Assembly (NCBI GenBank): GCA_946803715.1
Contig: CAMPET010000022.1
Span: forward strand, 222,576 to 248,083
DNA from: Beroe ovata
Lineage: Eukaryota > Ctenophora > Nuda > Beroida > Beroidae
Direction: 5' to 3'
DNA length: 25,508 nucleotides
The notes beneath the pieces were generated by a model, which made no database searches, was not told where the DNA came from, and worked only from the letters and a program-made list of their open reading frames with translations. The position numbers were made by a program, and so were the translations under genes. This document shows positions 1-9,295 of this stretch, in pieces. Numbering within the stretch: the first letter of the stretch is position 1; each line of letters opens with the position of its first letter.

Positions 1-1187
1 TGTGTGTGTGTGTGTACTGTGTGTGTGAATACTGAATACTGTATGATCACAGCGTGCATGGGCTGTTTAGTGACAAAGCAATTAGTTAATTGCCGAGACC
101 GCTAAAAAGTTTCATTTCGGGGTGTGTCAAAAACCAAAGTTTTATAGCGAAACCACTCAAGTGAACCATCGTGATATACATCTCCAAACATCTACAGACA
201 CACACACACTCACACAGGCACACAAACAAGCGTTTGAAAGTTGAGATGTTCCAATTCACATCGATCTGAATCCACGGTGTCTAACAGTGTACAAGTGTGT
301 ACAAAATCCATTGTACACCTGTTAAACCAATTAACAATCAATTAATTACGCAACACAACCCAATTAGTTTAGTAGTTTATGGAATCTAACATGGAAACTA
401 GAATTAAAACTACAATGAAGCTCATGAGAGATAATGATAGTTTATGCCACAACAACTGAACAATGTAAAGCAAGTACAAAACTGCCTGAGGAAGACTGAG
501 GGGAGATGGAGCAATTATCCCATATATGGCATAATGAGCAAGTGTACACACACGTAATGACACATGAGGGAGGTAATTGGGTCGTAATAACGAGCTAGTG
601 AGCACGTGGCCAAATCACATGACATGCAGAGGACAGCTGGACAGAGGGGAGTTGTTATTGGTTGCTCAACAGAAGCAACCAAAATAATGGACCTAGATAA
701 TGAATTTTGTACACTCTCGTGAATGATAACACCAAATATCATACTCACACAAAGGGGAATATAAATTCAACAAAAGCAAGTAATATTCATCAAAATCTAA
801 TTATTACATTGAAATGACCGACTAATCGAGCTCTCCACAATAATATTGTGCAACAGCTACAGAGTGTGTACTCTAACATTTCTAACATATCTAGACGTGG
901 TGGTATACAAGACATAGTAGAATGGTGAATAGTGTCCATGCGCAAGTCATTGGGTACCAGCACACATTGGGTACCAGTACCAGTACACATGGCTAGGGCT
1001 AGTTAGGACTGGTCAGCTGGTGTTTGTTCGGAGTGGTAAAGCTCACACTAGTACACAACGTTTAGCCTATTCAATTGTGTTTATAGTACACATCACTACT
1101 ACTGCACGCAACGTAAATAATAACACCTGCAGGTACTTTAACCAACTGAACACACCACTACTGATGCTAGCCAAAGTCCTTGGCCTA
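1..1187. other. Gene-poor AT-rich stretch at the left edge
   Basis: No recognisable coding region. It opens with a TG microsatellite, has a short CA run near 200-225, and carries a TGTACA hairpin at 282-324. GGTACCAG-type short repeats lie near 953-985. Open frames here are short and lack splice support. Confidence 0.5.
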
Positions 1188-1475
1188 TTACGTTAACAAC
1201 AAACCGTAGTTTATTAAATTACTGTTACTCAAATAACATGGAGTTGTAATTAACGTTATTAGCTCAACAACTATAAATAAACTAAGTACAGGAATTAGAA
1301 TGAGGAGGTCATTTCTCAACCGGAATGAACTACCATCGAAGGTACCCTCATAGCTATACAGCCTCATTCCGGAGAATGCGGCCTCAATCAGTAATTGAAG
1401 TTCTATAGAAATGTGGTGGATCAATTTTGAGTGAATATTGATGAGTGAATATTGATGTAAATATTGAGTGAGCAT
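1188..1475 (-). CDS. Candidate 95-aa protein with one hydrophobic segment (unassigned)
   Basis: An ATG-started frame of 95 codons. I do not recognise the family. The middle reads GMRLYSYEGTFDGSSFRLRN, followed by a hydrophobic stretch LLILIPVLSLFIVVELITLI (about residues 59-78) that could span a membrane. Just upstream on the same strand is a fair splice acceptor (TTTATTTTAG, exon from about 1479). Two exon-like blocks with good splice sites precede it at 1577-1723 and 1884-1927, so it could be the coding exon of a spliced transcript. AT-rich sequence and lack of homology recall keep confidence low; a chance ORF is the main alternative. Confidence 0.2.
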   Translation of the reverse strand: MLTQYLHQYSLINIHSKLIHHISIELQLLIEAAFSGMRLYSYEGTFDGSSFRLRNDLLILIPVLSLFIVVELITLITTPCYLSNSNLINYGLLLT

Positions 1476-1576
1476 ATTACTAAAATAAATATGATGGAGA
1501 GTTCCCTAAGTTATGACTGTAACAATATAGTGTGGTTGAAGTGGTGTGGGATTGAAAATGATTTAAAAAAGCTCAC

Positions 1577-1927
1577 CGACCTCTGACTCTGATTTTGCAC
1601 TTTGGGATTTGCAGGGGAGGGATGTCTATCTCTCTCCTGCCTATACCACGAGATTCACGTCCACATCACGTGACATTGTCATGACATGAGCTATAGTGAG
1701 AATGAGACATGGGGTTAGAGACACTGGGGAGAAGGAGAAGAGAGGAGTGACACTAAAAGTGGGGTCTGGAGACGGGGTTTTATGCTGAATAATATTGAGA
1801 AGTTTGAGAATGTGTGAGACACATCAAAATGGGTTGAGTATTCAGAGAGAAAATCCAGTTCCATTACTACTAGTACTACTTACCGTGAGGCTACGCCCAA
1901 ATAATTCAACCTGAAGTAACGGACCAT
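1577..1927 (-). other. Two candidate upstream exons (1884-1927 and 1577-1723)
   Basis: On the minus strand a strong donor, CACG|GTAAGT, sits at 1884/1883. The region just upstream (about 1930-2010) has several CpGs. Then comes a long pyrimidine tract ending in CTCCCCAG at 1724, and a block ending in GTCG|GTGAGC at 1577/1576. An ATG at 1925-1927 would encode a short basic peptide beginning MVRYFRLNYLGVASR, but the frame stops within the next block. These could be 5' UTR exons of the 1188-1475 ORF, a noncoding transcript, or chance splice-like sites. Confidence 0.2.
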
Positions 1928-2637
1928 CCCTCGTATACAGACATGCGTCCAGCAGCTATTCGCTAAAACCGCAATACGCGACCGGAGGCAATTTTAGTAG
2001 CGACGTTATGGAATTCGTAACATATTAAGAGTAGTAGAAGTATAGTAACATGGATTCTGGGCAAATGAGAAACATTAAACCAGATTGAGCCGCCTTAGCT
2101 TATTAGCTTAATCCATCAGATGATTACACGCTAAGTCTGCAATGGAATTCATCATGTATTGGCTCATTAATGCGTACTTTGGGACGATTAGAGATGGTAT
2201 TTGCTCAATATTATAGCAACTATTCACTTGCTATAAGAAAATATGGAGACATGGTATCATGTGATTCAGTAAAATGATAATTTCAAAAGGGATTGTGAAA
2301 TAGGTATCACGATAATTGAATGATATCATTATCAACTCAAGTCCTCTTAAATTTTCCCAATTTTGGCAGAATGATGATTCGAAATTTGACAATTTCTAGT
2401 CTCTGTCGAGATTAAAATCAGAGCGTCAATCTAAAATGCTACTACCCTGTGAATTCATATATTCTTGTGACATCGGCAGGCAAGATTCTGAATTACGAAA
2501 TTTATCATCCAGGGGAAGTAATAGCTTGAATCTCAACGTTTTTGATAAACCAAAATGATTAAAATCAACTGAAGAAGTTGAACCCCTAACCAATCGAATA
2601 AAAACTTAGATTAGTTGAAAAATGTGTCCTCCATACT
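1928..2637. other. Intergenic stretch downstream of BRX1
   Basis: AT-rich, no supported gene. It must hold the BRX1 3' UTR, because BRX1 ends at 2638 on the minus strand. I did not see an unambiguous AATAAA or ATTAAA on the minus strand close to the stop. Confidence 0.5.
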
Positions 2638-4620
2638 CTATCCGGCCTGTTTGATTTCATCCTGAGTCACAGTATGGAAAATTTCATCAAATTCATCTTC
2701 CTTGGGCACTACTTCCACTGCTGCTTTCTGCGCATTCTTCTCAGCTTTAGCTTTGTATCTGAAAAAGGGCGTGGTCATTATTTGGTATAAGAATCAGGAC
2801 TGCGGGTTGATATGACTACTGCTGGTTGCTATAGTCACAGCGGGTTGCTGTGACCACTGCGGGTTGCTATAGCCACTGCGGGAGTGATGCAAGCAACATT
2901 TCATTCTAATTCAAGCACACACACACACACACCTGTTGGATGCAGCTATTTTCATCTCTGTCCTATACCGGTTAGGGGATTTATAGTTAGGATTCTCATA
3001 AATCACACTCCCACTGAAACTCCCACCGAACACCTTGATAATCCACAGACAGAACCGGGGTCCAACCTCTACTAGTCCGCCTTCGTCTTCATCAGTAATC
3101 TGAGAGAGGGGGGTGAAACATGGGGTGAAATTCTATAGGGCGTGGCATGCATGTACCACTGAATACCGATAACATCAAGAGCACTGTTTTCTTGTGGCTC
3201 AGTTTGACCCCAGAGGCAAAAAACATACAATTCTAGGAAAAGAGTGTTGTGATTATGATCATTACGAAGACAGCAAGCATTATCTATACAGTACATGGTA
3301 ATCCGCTGCAAGTTGTAGGTTGGTCTACCTGGAAGTTTCTGAACCAAATCCTGTCATCAAGGAATGTGAATCCTATCACGTGATCGTAGAACGGCTTTGA
3401 TTTCGGGTGTAGGTTTGGTGTCCCAAACATCTGAGGAGAGGGGGTAAGAGTGACGCATATATGATTCCTGACGTTTGGTTTAACTCCCCCATTTGTGATA
3501 TGTTGTCTTGTTAAATTTGACAGTTTGGAGCTGTGACAAAAATAGGGAGAGATTGCTATTTTGGTATGCTCGTCAGTGACAGTAATAATCGCAAAGAAAT
3601 GTGAGACATGAAAGGGATTGTGACGGTAGATAGACACAAAGCATATGCGCCGATGATTACTAGACAAAAATACTGGGAGAGAGAGAGGGAGTGAAATTGC
3701 GATGTGACCACCATGGCCAAGAGAAGGTGGTCACTGTGTCGGGTCACAAATTACACCCCTAGAACTACACAAATTACCATTCCAGAAATGGGGAAATATA
3801 TTTGCTTCCTGCACCTGTTTTAGCATTTCCTTGAGGAGAGATAAGTGTGGCTGCTCATCAAATGCCTTGTTGAATGTGATCAGTGGCCGACTTCCCTTCA
3901 GGTGGTTTCCGGTTAATCTCAGTTCATCCATTGTGTGAACATTCTGTACCAAAAACCTGCGTAACCATACGGAGTTACGACTGTATTATCATTATTCTCA
4001 TCATGTCAAGATGAGCCAAATATGGAATACCAATATCAATTCTAACAAAAAAATTCCTGCTCAATTTTTCAATTATTTTTTCCATTGTTATCATCAGTTA
4101 CCTTGCTGAAGGCCCGTTGGGGACCATAGACAACCACATATAGAGATCCAGCTTCTTCCTCATCTCGAAGAACATGGTCATGTTACAGTTCTTCATCTCA
4201 CATATCTCGTTAATTTCGTACAGTCCTGCTTTCCTCTCCAACTTCGAATCTGAAACACCGTGTCCAATGTGAAAAATCTCCGCCATCTTGTACAAGAGCG
4301 CGATGCCAAAACGGATATTTCCCAACAATAAACAGTTCCCCCCAACCTGTTTTAGAATGAGGCATGAGTACTCTGAGATCGTTCATGAGATGTCGAGCAT
4401 GGAAAGTGATACCCCGTGCAGCAAAGACCAGGGCTCTCTGCTTGTTAGTCCACGTCATCTTCTTGCTCCCTCCTGCCCCTCCTCCTGCTATACTCTTCTT
4501 CTTCTTCTTGTTTTTCTTCCCATCACTTCCACCACCAGCAGCGGCGGAGGAGGGTCGTTTCCTCTTCTTGCCGGACTCTGTGGTGACATCACCGGGCTGC
4601 ACAACCACGAGATCAGACAT
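2638..4620 (-). CDS. BRIX1: BRX1, ribosome biogenesis factor (Brix domain), six exons
   Basis: Nucleolar factor needed to assemble the large ribosomal subunit. Exons on the minus strand: 4620-4347, 4249-4102, 3956-3815, 3430-3329, 3099-2933 and 2758-2638 (TAG at 2638-2640). All introns are GT-AG, and phases 1, 2, 0, 0, 2 join into 954 nt, or 317 aa. The Lys/Gly/Ser-rich N-terminus is basic, typical of nucleolar proteins. The Brix core follows, with ARGITFHARHLMNDLRVLMP, INEICEMKNCN, DLYMWLSMVPNGPSAR, VQNVHTMDELRLTGNHLKGS, HPKSKPFYDHV, DDRIWFRNFQ, GLVEVGPRFCLWIIKVFGG and YENPNYKSPN. These match the animal/fungal BRX1 family in order and spacing. The protein is shorter than human BRIX1 (353 aa), with a trimmed acidic C-terminus. 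The start is the first ATG of the open exon. Identification is very secure; exon edges rest on phase and alignment, not on RNA data. Confidence 0.95.
2802..2880. repeat. 19-bp minisatellite, four copies, in the last BRX1 intron
   Basis: Four head-to-tail 19-bp units at 2802-2820, 2821-2839, 2840-2858 and 2859-2877, followed by a partial GCGGG. The consensus is close to GCGGGTTGCTATAGCCACT, with a few substitutions per copy. It fills nearly half of the 174-bp intron. Confidence 0.9.
2917..2932. repeat. CA/GT microsatellite overlapping a BRX1 splice donor
   Basis: Eight AC units on the plus strand, which read as GT units on the minus strand. The first GT (2932-2931) is the inferred 5' splice site of the last BRX1 intron, so the donor sequence is itself the start of the microsatellite. 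Confidence 0.8.
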
Positions 4621-5459
4621 ACTACTGTGTGGAACGTGGGGTCAGGGGCTATCGGATATGGGGGATAGCGTTATATAGCAGTCAGGGCAAGCCGTAATAA
4701 GGTCTCATTGAAACAAAAATTCATGCCAGGAAGACAAATTTCAAGGCTTGAAAGACATATTTACAGGTTATAAATAAAACAATGAAGGCAGCCCATTGCG
4801 CACACACACACACTAATGGGCCATATGAGACCTTATTCCCATTCATCTGGGGTCACTGGACACAGAGGCAAGTGATGACACACGGGGACTGGATAGAAAC
4901 AATAACTTTGCAACGGAGACCAACAATTCCACACATGGAACAAAGACAGCCAATATAACAATGCGGCACATTGAGAAAGAGAACAAACTCTTTAGTCTTT
5001 AAAACGTGAGAAAGTAAACTGCATGCAGATTGTAGAACCAAGTCAGCTTTAGGAAATATTAAATTCTAGAATCCCATTGGCACCACCTTCTATCTGTGCG
5101 GAGTTTTTCCCAAAACTGGTGTCAAATTGTACTCCTCAATGCTGACCGTGAGCTATTCGATCAGCAAAGATAAGCATTGTTTTGGGAAATACCTTACAAA
5201 ATCTATCATCCCGTCGATCATAGAGGACATAATCGGTAACATCTAAAGAAATTACATGTCCTTGTGATTGATGGTAAAATGTTTTGACCGCACATTGCAC
5301 ATGGGCATATCCAAACAACACCTATCTCAATCTAGTTTTAAATCTATATGAAGAAGGAGGAATCGAAACTATATCCCGATGTAACGTGCGTTATCTTGTC
5401 ACGTGGTCGTTGTCATGACGCGTGACACTGCACGTGACAAGTGTGACACGCCATGTGTG
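4621..5459. other. Intergenic region between BRX1 and AHSA1
   Basis: No gene found. The left end should hold the BRX1 promoter and 5' UTR, and the right end the AHSA1 3' UTR. It contains an inverted-repeat element (4696-4837) with a CA tract beside its right arm. CACGTG-type E-boxes occur near 5401 and 5432. Confidence 0.5.
4696..4837. repeat. Small inverted-repeat element (142 bp)
   Basis: AATAAGGTCTCAT at 4696-4708 is the exact reverse complement of ATGAGACCTTATT at 4825-4837. The spacer is about 116 bp, with a (CA) run next to the right arm. This looks like a short nonautonomous element or fold-back in the BRX1 upstream region. No clear target-site duplication was seen. Confidence 0.5.
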
Positions 5460-7528
5460 TTACAAGGAACCAGAACCATACCCAAACCTCATCTTGATAG
5501 CGTTGAAGTAGTATCTGGACCAGCCGGTCTTAATCTGTTCTACACAATACTGGGGCACACCAACCTGAGCAGTGAGGTGTGTCACGATTTATCCCAATAG
5601 CAGTGGGGTACCATAGGTACAACATTTTGAGGGGGCGGGAGTTTTGGACAGAGTTTCTACTGCTGGGAAAATGAACAGGATAATTTTGTAGTTCAGGCAG
5701 ATGTTTACCTGTGAGAGTGATAGTTCGGTACTGGAGCCCGTATCTTTAAATTTCAGAGTCACTGAACTGAACATGTCCTGTGGCCAATCCTTGAATCTCC
5801 AATGCAGATGAAGCTGGTGGAAATTGTTCATTCAACATGGTGACCACTTAATGATGCCAACTTTCAAAATTTAGAGGTTACAATTCCAAAAATCACGGAA
5901 CACACATCATTACATCAATCCTTACCAATTTGTCAGGGTCTATCTCAAGGAATGTTCCGGTAATAGTGCCGCCCATGAGATTGAATTGTCCGCCTTCCTT
6001 GGGCTGAACCTGCACCTCACTTTGGAAATACGCTGTCATCTTGTCTGAAAAATGGGGATGAAAATGTGAAGAATTGTGCAAAATAGAACCGTACAAAATT
6101 TGCAAACTTCAAGCTCATGGAATCATTTAGAAATACCTTATCCTACAGAGAGGTCTTCTTATGCCTAATATCATACCTGGGTTAATGAAGCACTGGAATA
6201 GATCGTTAACAGTACATTTGAATGTGTCAGTAAGATTGATGTCGACCTTTTTGAGATCTGCTACTTCTGTTTTCTTCTGCGATATGACCGTTTCGTCCAT
6301 CTGCTTCTTGATACTGTTAACACCCTGACAACACGGTGTGAGTTGGGGAAAAGCACTTGAATTGATGGGTTTAATTTTTATCTAATATCTTTTTATCTAA
6401 TATCGTGTTAATATTATCTCCTAATAACAAGATGAAGAGTTGGATAATGGATTGCTATAATTTTAGTATTGATCGGTTAATCATAATGGAAACAAAGTCA
6501 AGAGTGGGATTGTTCTTACTAATGGGATTGTTCTAACTTATGCTATTCTACCTATTATTCAACTCACGGGAGCTGGTTTGTTGGCAGATGGCTGACTGTT
6601 TATACCTCCCTTCTTGGTTGGAAGTAGAACTTGTTTACCGTGCTGCACTTGGAGGTACTTGATGTAGTCCGCTATAACCTCTCTACACCGAGGTAAAACT
6701 GAGGATGAAAGTAAAACTGAGGATGAAGATCTAAGTAAACAAATGACCTCCGAATTTGGAATCACATTGATTGTTAAACATCATTTCTGTGACTATAACA
6801 GAAACACGCACGCTGTGACTTCACGATTTCGTTGAGTTTCGTGTGCTCTGCCCCTGACTTTGTTGGTCTTGTCGAGATGTCAACTTCGTCGGCCTGAGGA
6901 AGAGACATTCTAATACCAGGCATCAACTTCCTGTGATATTACCGTTGTAGATGAAGTTTGGGCAGTCTGGTAGAGGTTCACATAGTGGCAAATGTACAGT
7001 GTACATTTGCCACTAAATGTTAGTGTACATTGTACACTAAAATGTACACTAACCGTGTTTTCTTCACTGACATTCTCAATAGTGATTTTCCCAGTAATGT
7101 TATCATTGCTCATACTGGTTTTACCGCACCATTTCAACTCGATGTTCCACTCGAAGAAGTAGATAACTTTCCCCTTCCTGTTGTTAACTGATGCTTCACC
7201 GGTACATGTTGTAACCTATGATAAAACATGATGTCCGGAGGGAGTAATGTCAGGGAAGTTATCACTCCCGATTCGACATGATGAAGCGACGACACAAAAC
7301 AGCAGATAACAAAATCAACGATAACAACGATCACAAAGGAATATATACCTCGCTTATCCGAACGCTCCCTTCGGTACCAGTGGTGGAAATATCGAGGAAC
7401 TTCTCTTTGAAGAAATTCTTACTGGGTGTGCTTGCGTCCACTTCAGACCAGTGCCAGTTGTTCACGTTCTTCGCATCTTCTCGCTCCTCCACAATCCACC
7501 TAGCATCTCCTTGACCCCAGAGAGCCAT
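5460..7528 (-). CDS. AHSA1: AHSA1/Aha1, activator of Hsp90 ATPase, eight exons
   Basis: Cytosolic co-chaperone that binds Hsp90 and stimulates its ATPase. Exons on the minus strand: 7528-7349, 7215-7054, 6893-6812, 6698-6568, 6324-6177, 6044-5926, 5813-5709 and 5564-5460 (TAA at 5460-5462). All introns are GT-AG (112-243 bp), and the joined frame is 1032 nt, or 343 aa (human about 338). The N-terminal domain begins MALWGQGDARWIVEER, carries the family signature NVNNWHW (residues 21-27), then ASVNNRKGKVIYFFEW (68-83), where NNRKGK is conserved. A charged linker of about residues 170-205 leads to the C-terminal SRPBCC-type domain, with GGQFNLMGGTITGTF, HWRFKDWPQDMFSSVTLKF, GWSRYYFNAIKMRFGYG and the end SGSL. 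The exon 6/7 join restores the family spacing before HWRFKDWP exactly. The least certain junction is exon 3 to 4, where donor C|GTGCGT was chosen to keep the frame. Confidence 0.95.
6984..7040. repeat. Two adjacent TGTACA hairpins in AHSA1 intron 2
   Basis: Positions 6984-7014 form a 31-bp inverted repeat of two perfect 15-bp arms around one central base; the left arm is AGTGGCAAATGTACA. Positions 7020-7040 form a second one with 10-bp arms around one base (TTAGTGTACA). A further TGTACACTAA follows. Both lie inside the 160-bp intron. Confidence 0.9.
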
Positions 7529-7655
7529 TTAGCTACATTGGAGAGAAGATTTGGTTAGTGAATTCCGATTCAATCGACAATCGGTCGTACTTGTGTTTAC
7601 GATCGCACAAATATTCGTTGCGCGCTAAAAATTGTCCAGAATTTTCTGAGAGTGC

Positions 7656-7895
7656 TTACACCATTCCAGAGGAAACGGGAATATCCGCGCGCGCTCCGTT
7701 TATAACGGTACAAAAGTGTGACGGAGTTTGATGTTGTGGCAACTCATCACATACATAAATGACATCATAGCGGATCAGGAAATTCATAACATCCCTAGAA
7801 GTGAAATCAGGATCAGGAAATGAACACTTATGACTCATGTCTAGTGCATAAGCATTTCTGAATGATTCCTCTTGATTGATGGTGACAAAAGTCAT
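7656..7895 (-). CDS. Candidate 79-aa ORF upstream of AHSA1 (unassigned)
   Basis: An ATG-started frame on the same strand as AHSA1, ending about 130 bp upstream of its start codon. Segments include ESFRNAYALDMSHKCSFPDP, VMNFLIRYDVIYVCDELPQH and a C-terminus GARADIPVSSGMV. Composition is balanced and not low-complexity, which is more protein-like than most frames here. I do not recognise a family, and no splice support or poly(A) signal was identified. It may instead be part of the AHSA1 promoter or 5' region, read by chance. Confidence 0.22.
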   Translation of the reverse strand: MTFVTINQEESFRNAYALDMSHKCSFPDPDFTSRDVMNFLIRYDVIYVCDELPQHQTPSHFCTVINGARADIPVSSGMV

Positions 7896-8580
7896 CCCAA
7901 ATAACAATCAGTACTCAGTGCGGTAGATGCCACATTTCAGAATCTTTCAGGTACTTATCAGTTTTCCACACTCCACAGCAAATCCTCACCGAATTACACT
8001 ATTATAATACGAACGCAGAACTGAGATAGACTTATTCATCAACGAAAATTCAAACTCTCCCAACTCTAACCCTTCTTGAAACTCGGAATTTAAGAGTTAT
8101 CCCCGCATTGCACTTAGTGACACTCAACCCCACCATTGATTCCAACGATACAACTTGGGCAAAGCGCATTGACCCATAATGAAACCACATATCATTCCAA
8201 TTTGAACGACATTCAGCTTATGCTTGCCATTCCATAGGACACATTTCATGTGTACTTGACACCAACTTTCTTGTTAGTTGGACATTCCATACCAAGCCTC
8301 TTCAATCCACTGTAGGGACACACAGCCCCTTACGCCATACCACGTCTAGCAATGAGACACAATTCCCACTAAAACCTCACTGACAGATCGTGGCTTGGAC
8401 AAACACCAACAACGTCCAGCTACCATCCATTGAGCTACCACATTCAGTAGTGATATCAATGTCCGGTCTACAGTCTACCAAATAATAGAAAGTAAACAAC
8501 AGGACCTAACGCTCGTTTACTTTGTACTTATCAGAGGGCCATGTTCACTTTAATCAACCAGGCCGGGTGGCAGTACCGCT
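7896..8580. other. Intergenic stretch, no supported gene
   Basis: Moderately AT-rich, unique-looking sequence with short frames only. It lies between the AHSA1 upstream region and the candidate plus-strand exon that starts at 8581, so any promoter of that unit would be here. Confidence 0.4.
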
Positions 8581-9295
8581 ATGGAGGCTTCCCCTGACGA
8601 GACAGCAGCCACTTCAATACGGATACACATGATGTCGAAACAGGTAAATATCACTAACTATCGGAGCTCTACAATCTGAGATACTGGGACACTAGTAAAG
8701 CAAACAATAACACATAACTATAGCTCAATATAATAAGTTACATTACACTTGAAAGTACAAACTAGTATGTATACTTGATGTATACTGGAAGTCCATTTAA
8801 AGATCTTTACACAAGCCATCACATATATCAGCTGACTGATGTTTATGCTTTGATTGGCTTTCCATTCTCCCACTTGGTTTTCTTCATAAGACCCTCCTCA
8901 AGCTTGAGAGCTGCTTCTTTGGCCTCTGGCTTGAGACCTCGTCTCATTGCTTGGGCAGCAATTCGGGAAAATTGGAGGTAGTTGATTCCAGCGATTCTCC
9001 AGTACAGCATTTTGGCTAGTCTGTTGAATACATGGTTAGAATACCGAGTATTTTTCATCAAATAATAACTTTTGTCAAATATATGGAAAACTAGTTTTCT
9101 GAATACATATCTTCAATATCAATCTATTTGAATTTACTATGGAAAAACACTTTTAAAAACAGACATATCATTGAGCACCTTTGCTTATGTTTCTTTTCAT
9201 GACTGTGTGTGACTTGTCATGCTTGTGATCAGGCTATCGACTTCTGGGACAGAGTTGTCTGTACAGAACCCCACGGTTTCGATTCCTTGTTTTAA
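8581..9295 (+). CDS. Candidate two-exon small gene enclosing ATP5F1E in its intron
   Basis: Exon 1 (8581-8643, 63 nt) starts with an ATG in good context (G at -3 and +4), has an in-frame stop upstream, and reads MEASPDETAATSIRIHMMSK plus Q before donor CAG|GTAAATATC. The best acceptor downstream is CTTGTGATCAG at 9232, after a T-rich tract. Exon 2 (9233-9295, 63 nt) is read in the same phase as AIDFWDRVVCTEPHGFDSLF, then TAA. The product would be 41 aa. The roughly 590-bp intron contains ATP5F1E on the opposite strand. I do not recognise the protein; it could be incomplete, with exons missed, or the second exon could be wrong. The splice-site quality and phase match are seen directly; that it is a gene is inference. 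Confidence 0.3.
8843..9010 (-). CDS. ATP5F1E: ATP synthase subunit epsilon, mitochondrial
   Basis: Small subunit of the central stalk of mitochondrial F1Fo ATP synthase. The 55-aa frame begins MLYWRIAGINYLQFSRIAAQ and continues AMRRGLKPEAKEAA. It matches the family pattern of an N-terminal YWR-AG--Y---S-I helix followed by a charged tail; human is 51 aa. The C-terminus (KKTKWENGKPIKA) is slightly longer than human. The CDS is uninterrupted. The ATG at 9008-9010 is chosen because family members start one or two residues before the YWR. An AG at about 9020-9021 (TATTCAACAG) just upstream of the start could be the acceptor of a 5' UTR intron. An in-frame upstream ATG (about 9061) would add 17 residues not seen in the family. 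Confidence 0.88.
   Translation of the reverse strand: MLYWRIAGINYLQFSRIAAQAMRRGLKPEAKEAALKLEEGLMKKTKWENGKPIKA

Noticed and set aside
4210-4678. Plus-strand frames of 104-126 codons across the first BRX1 exon
   Set aside because: They are antisense shadows of the Lys/Gly/Ser-rich BRX1 N-terminus.
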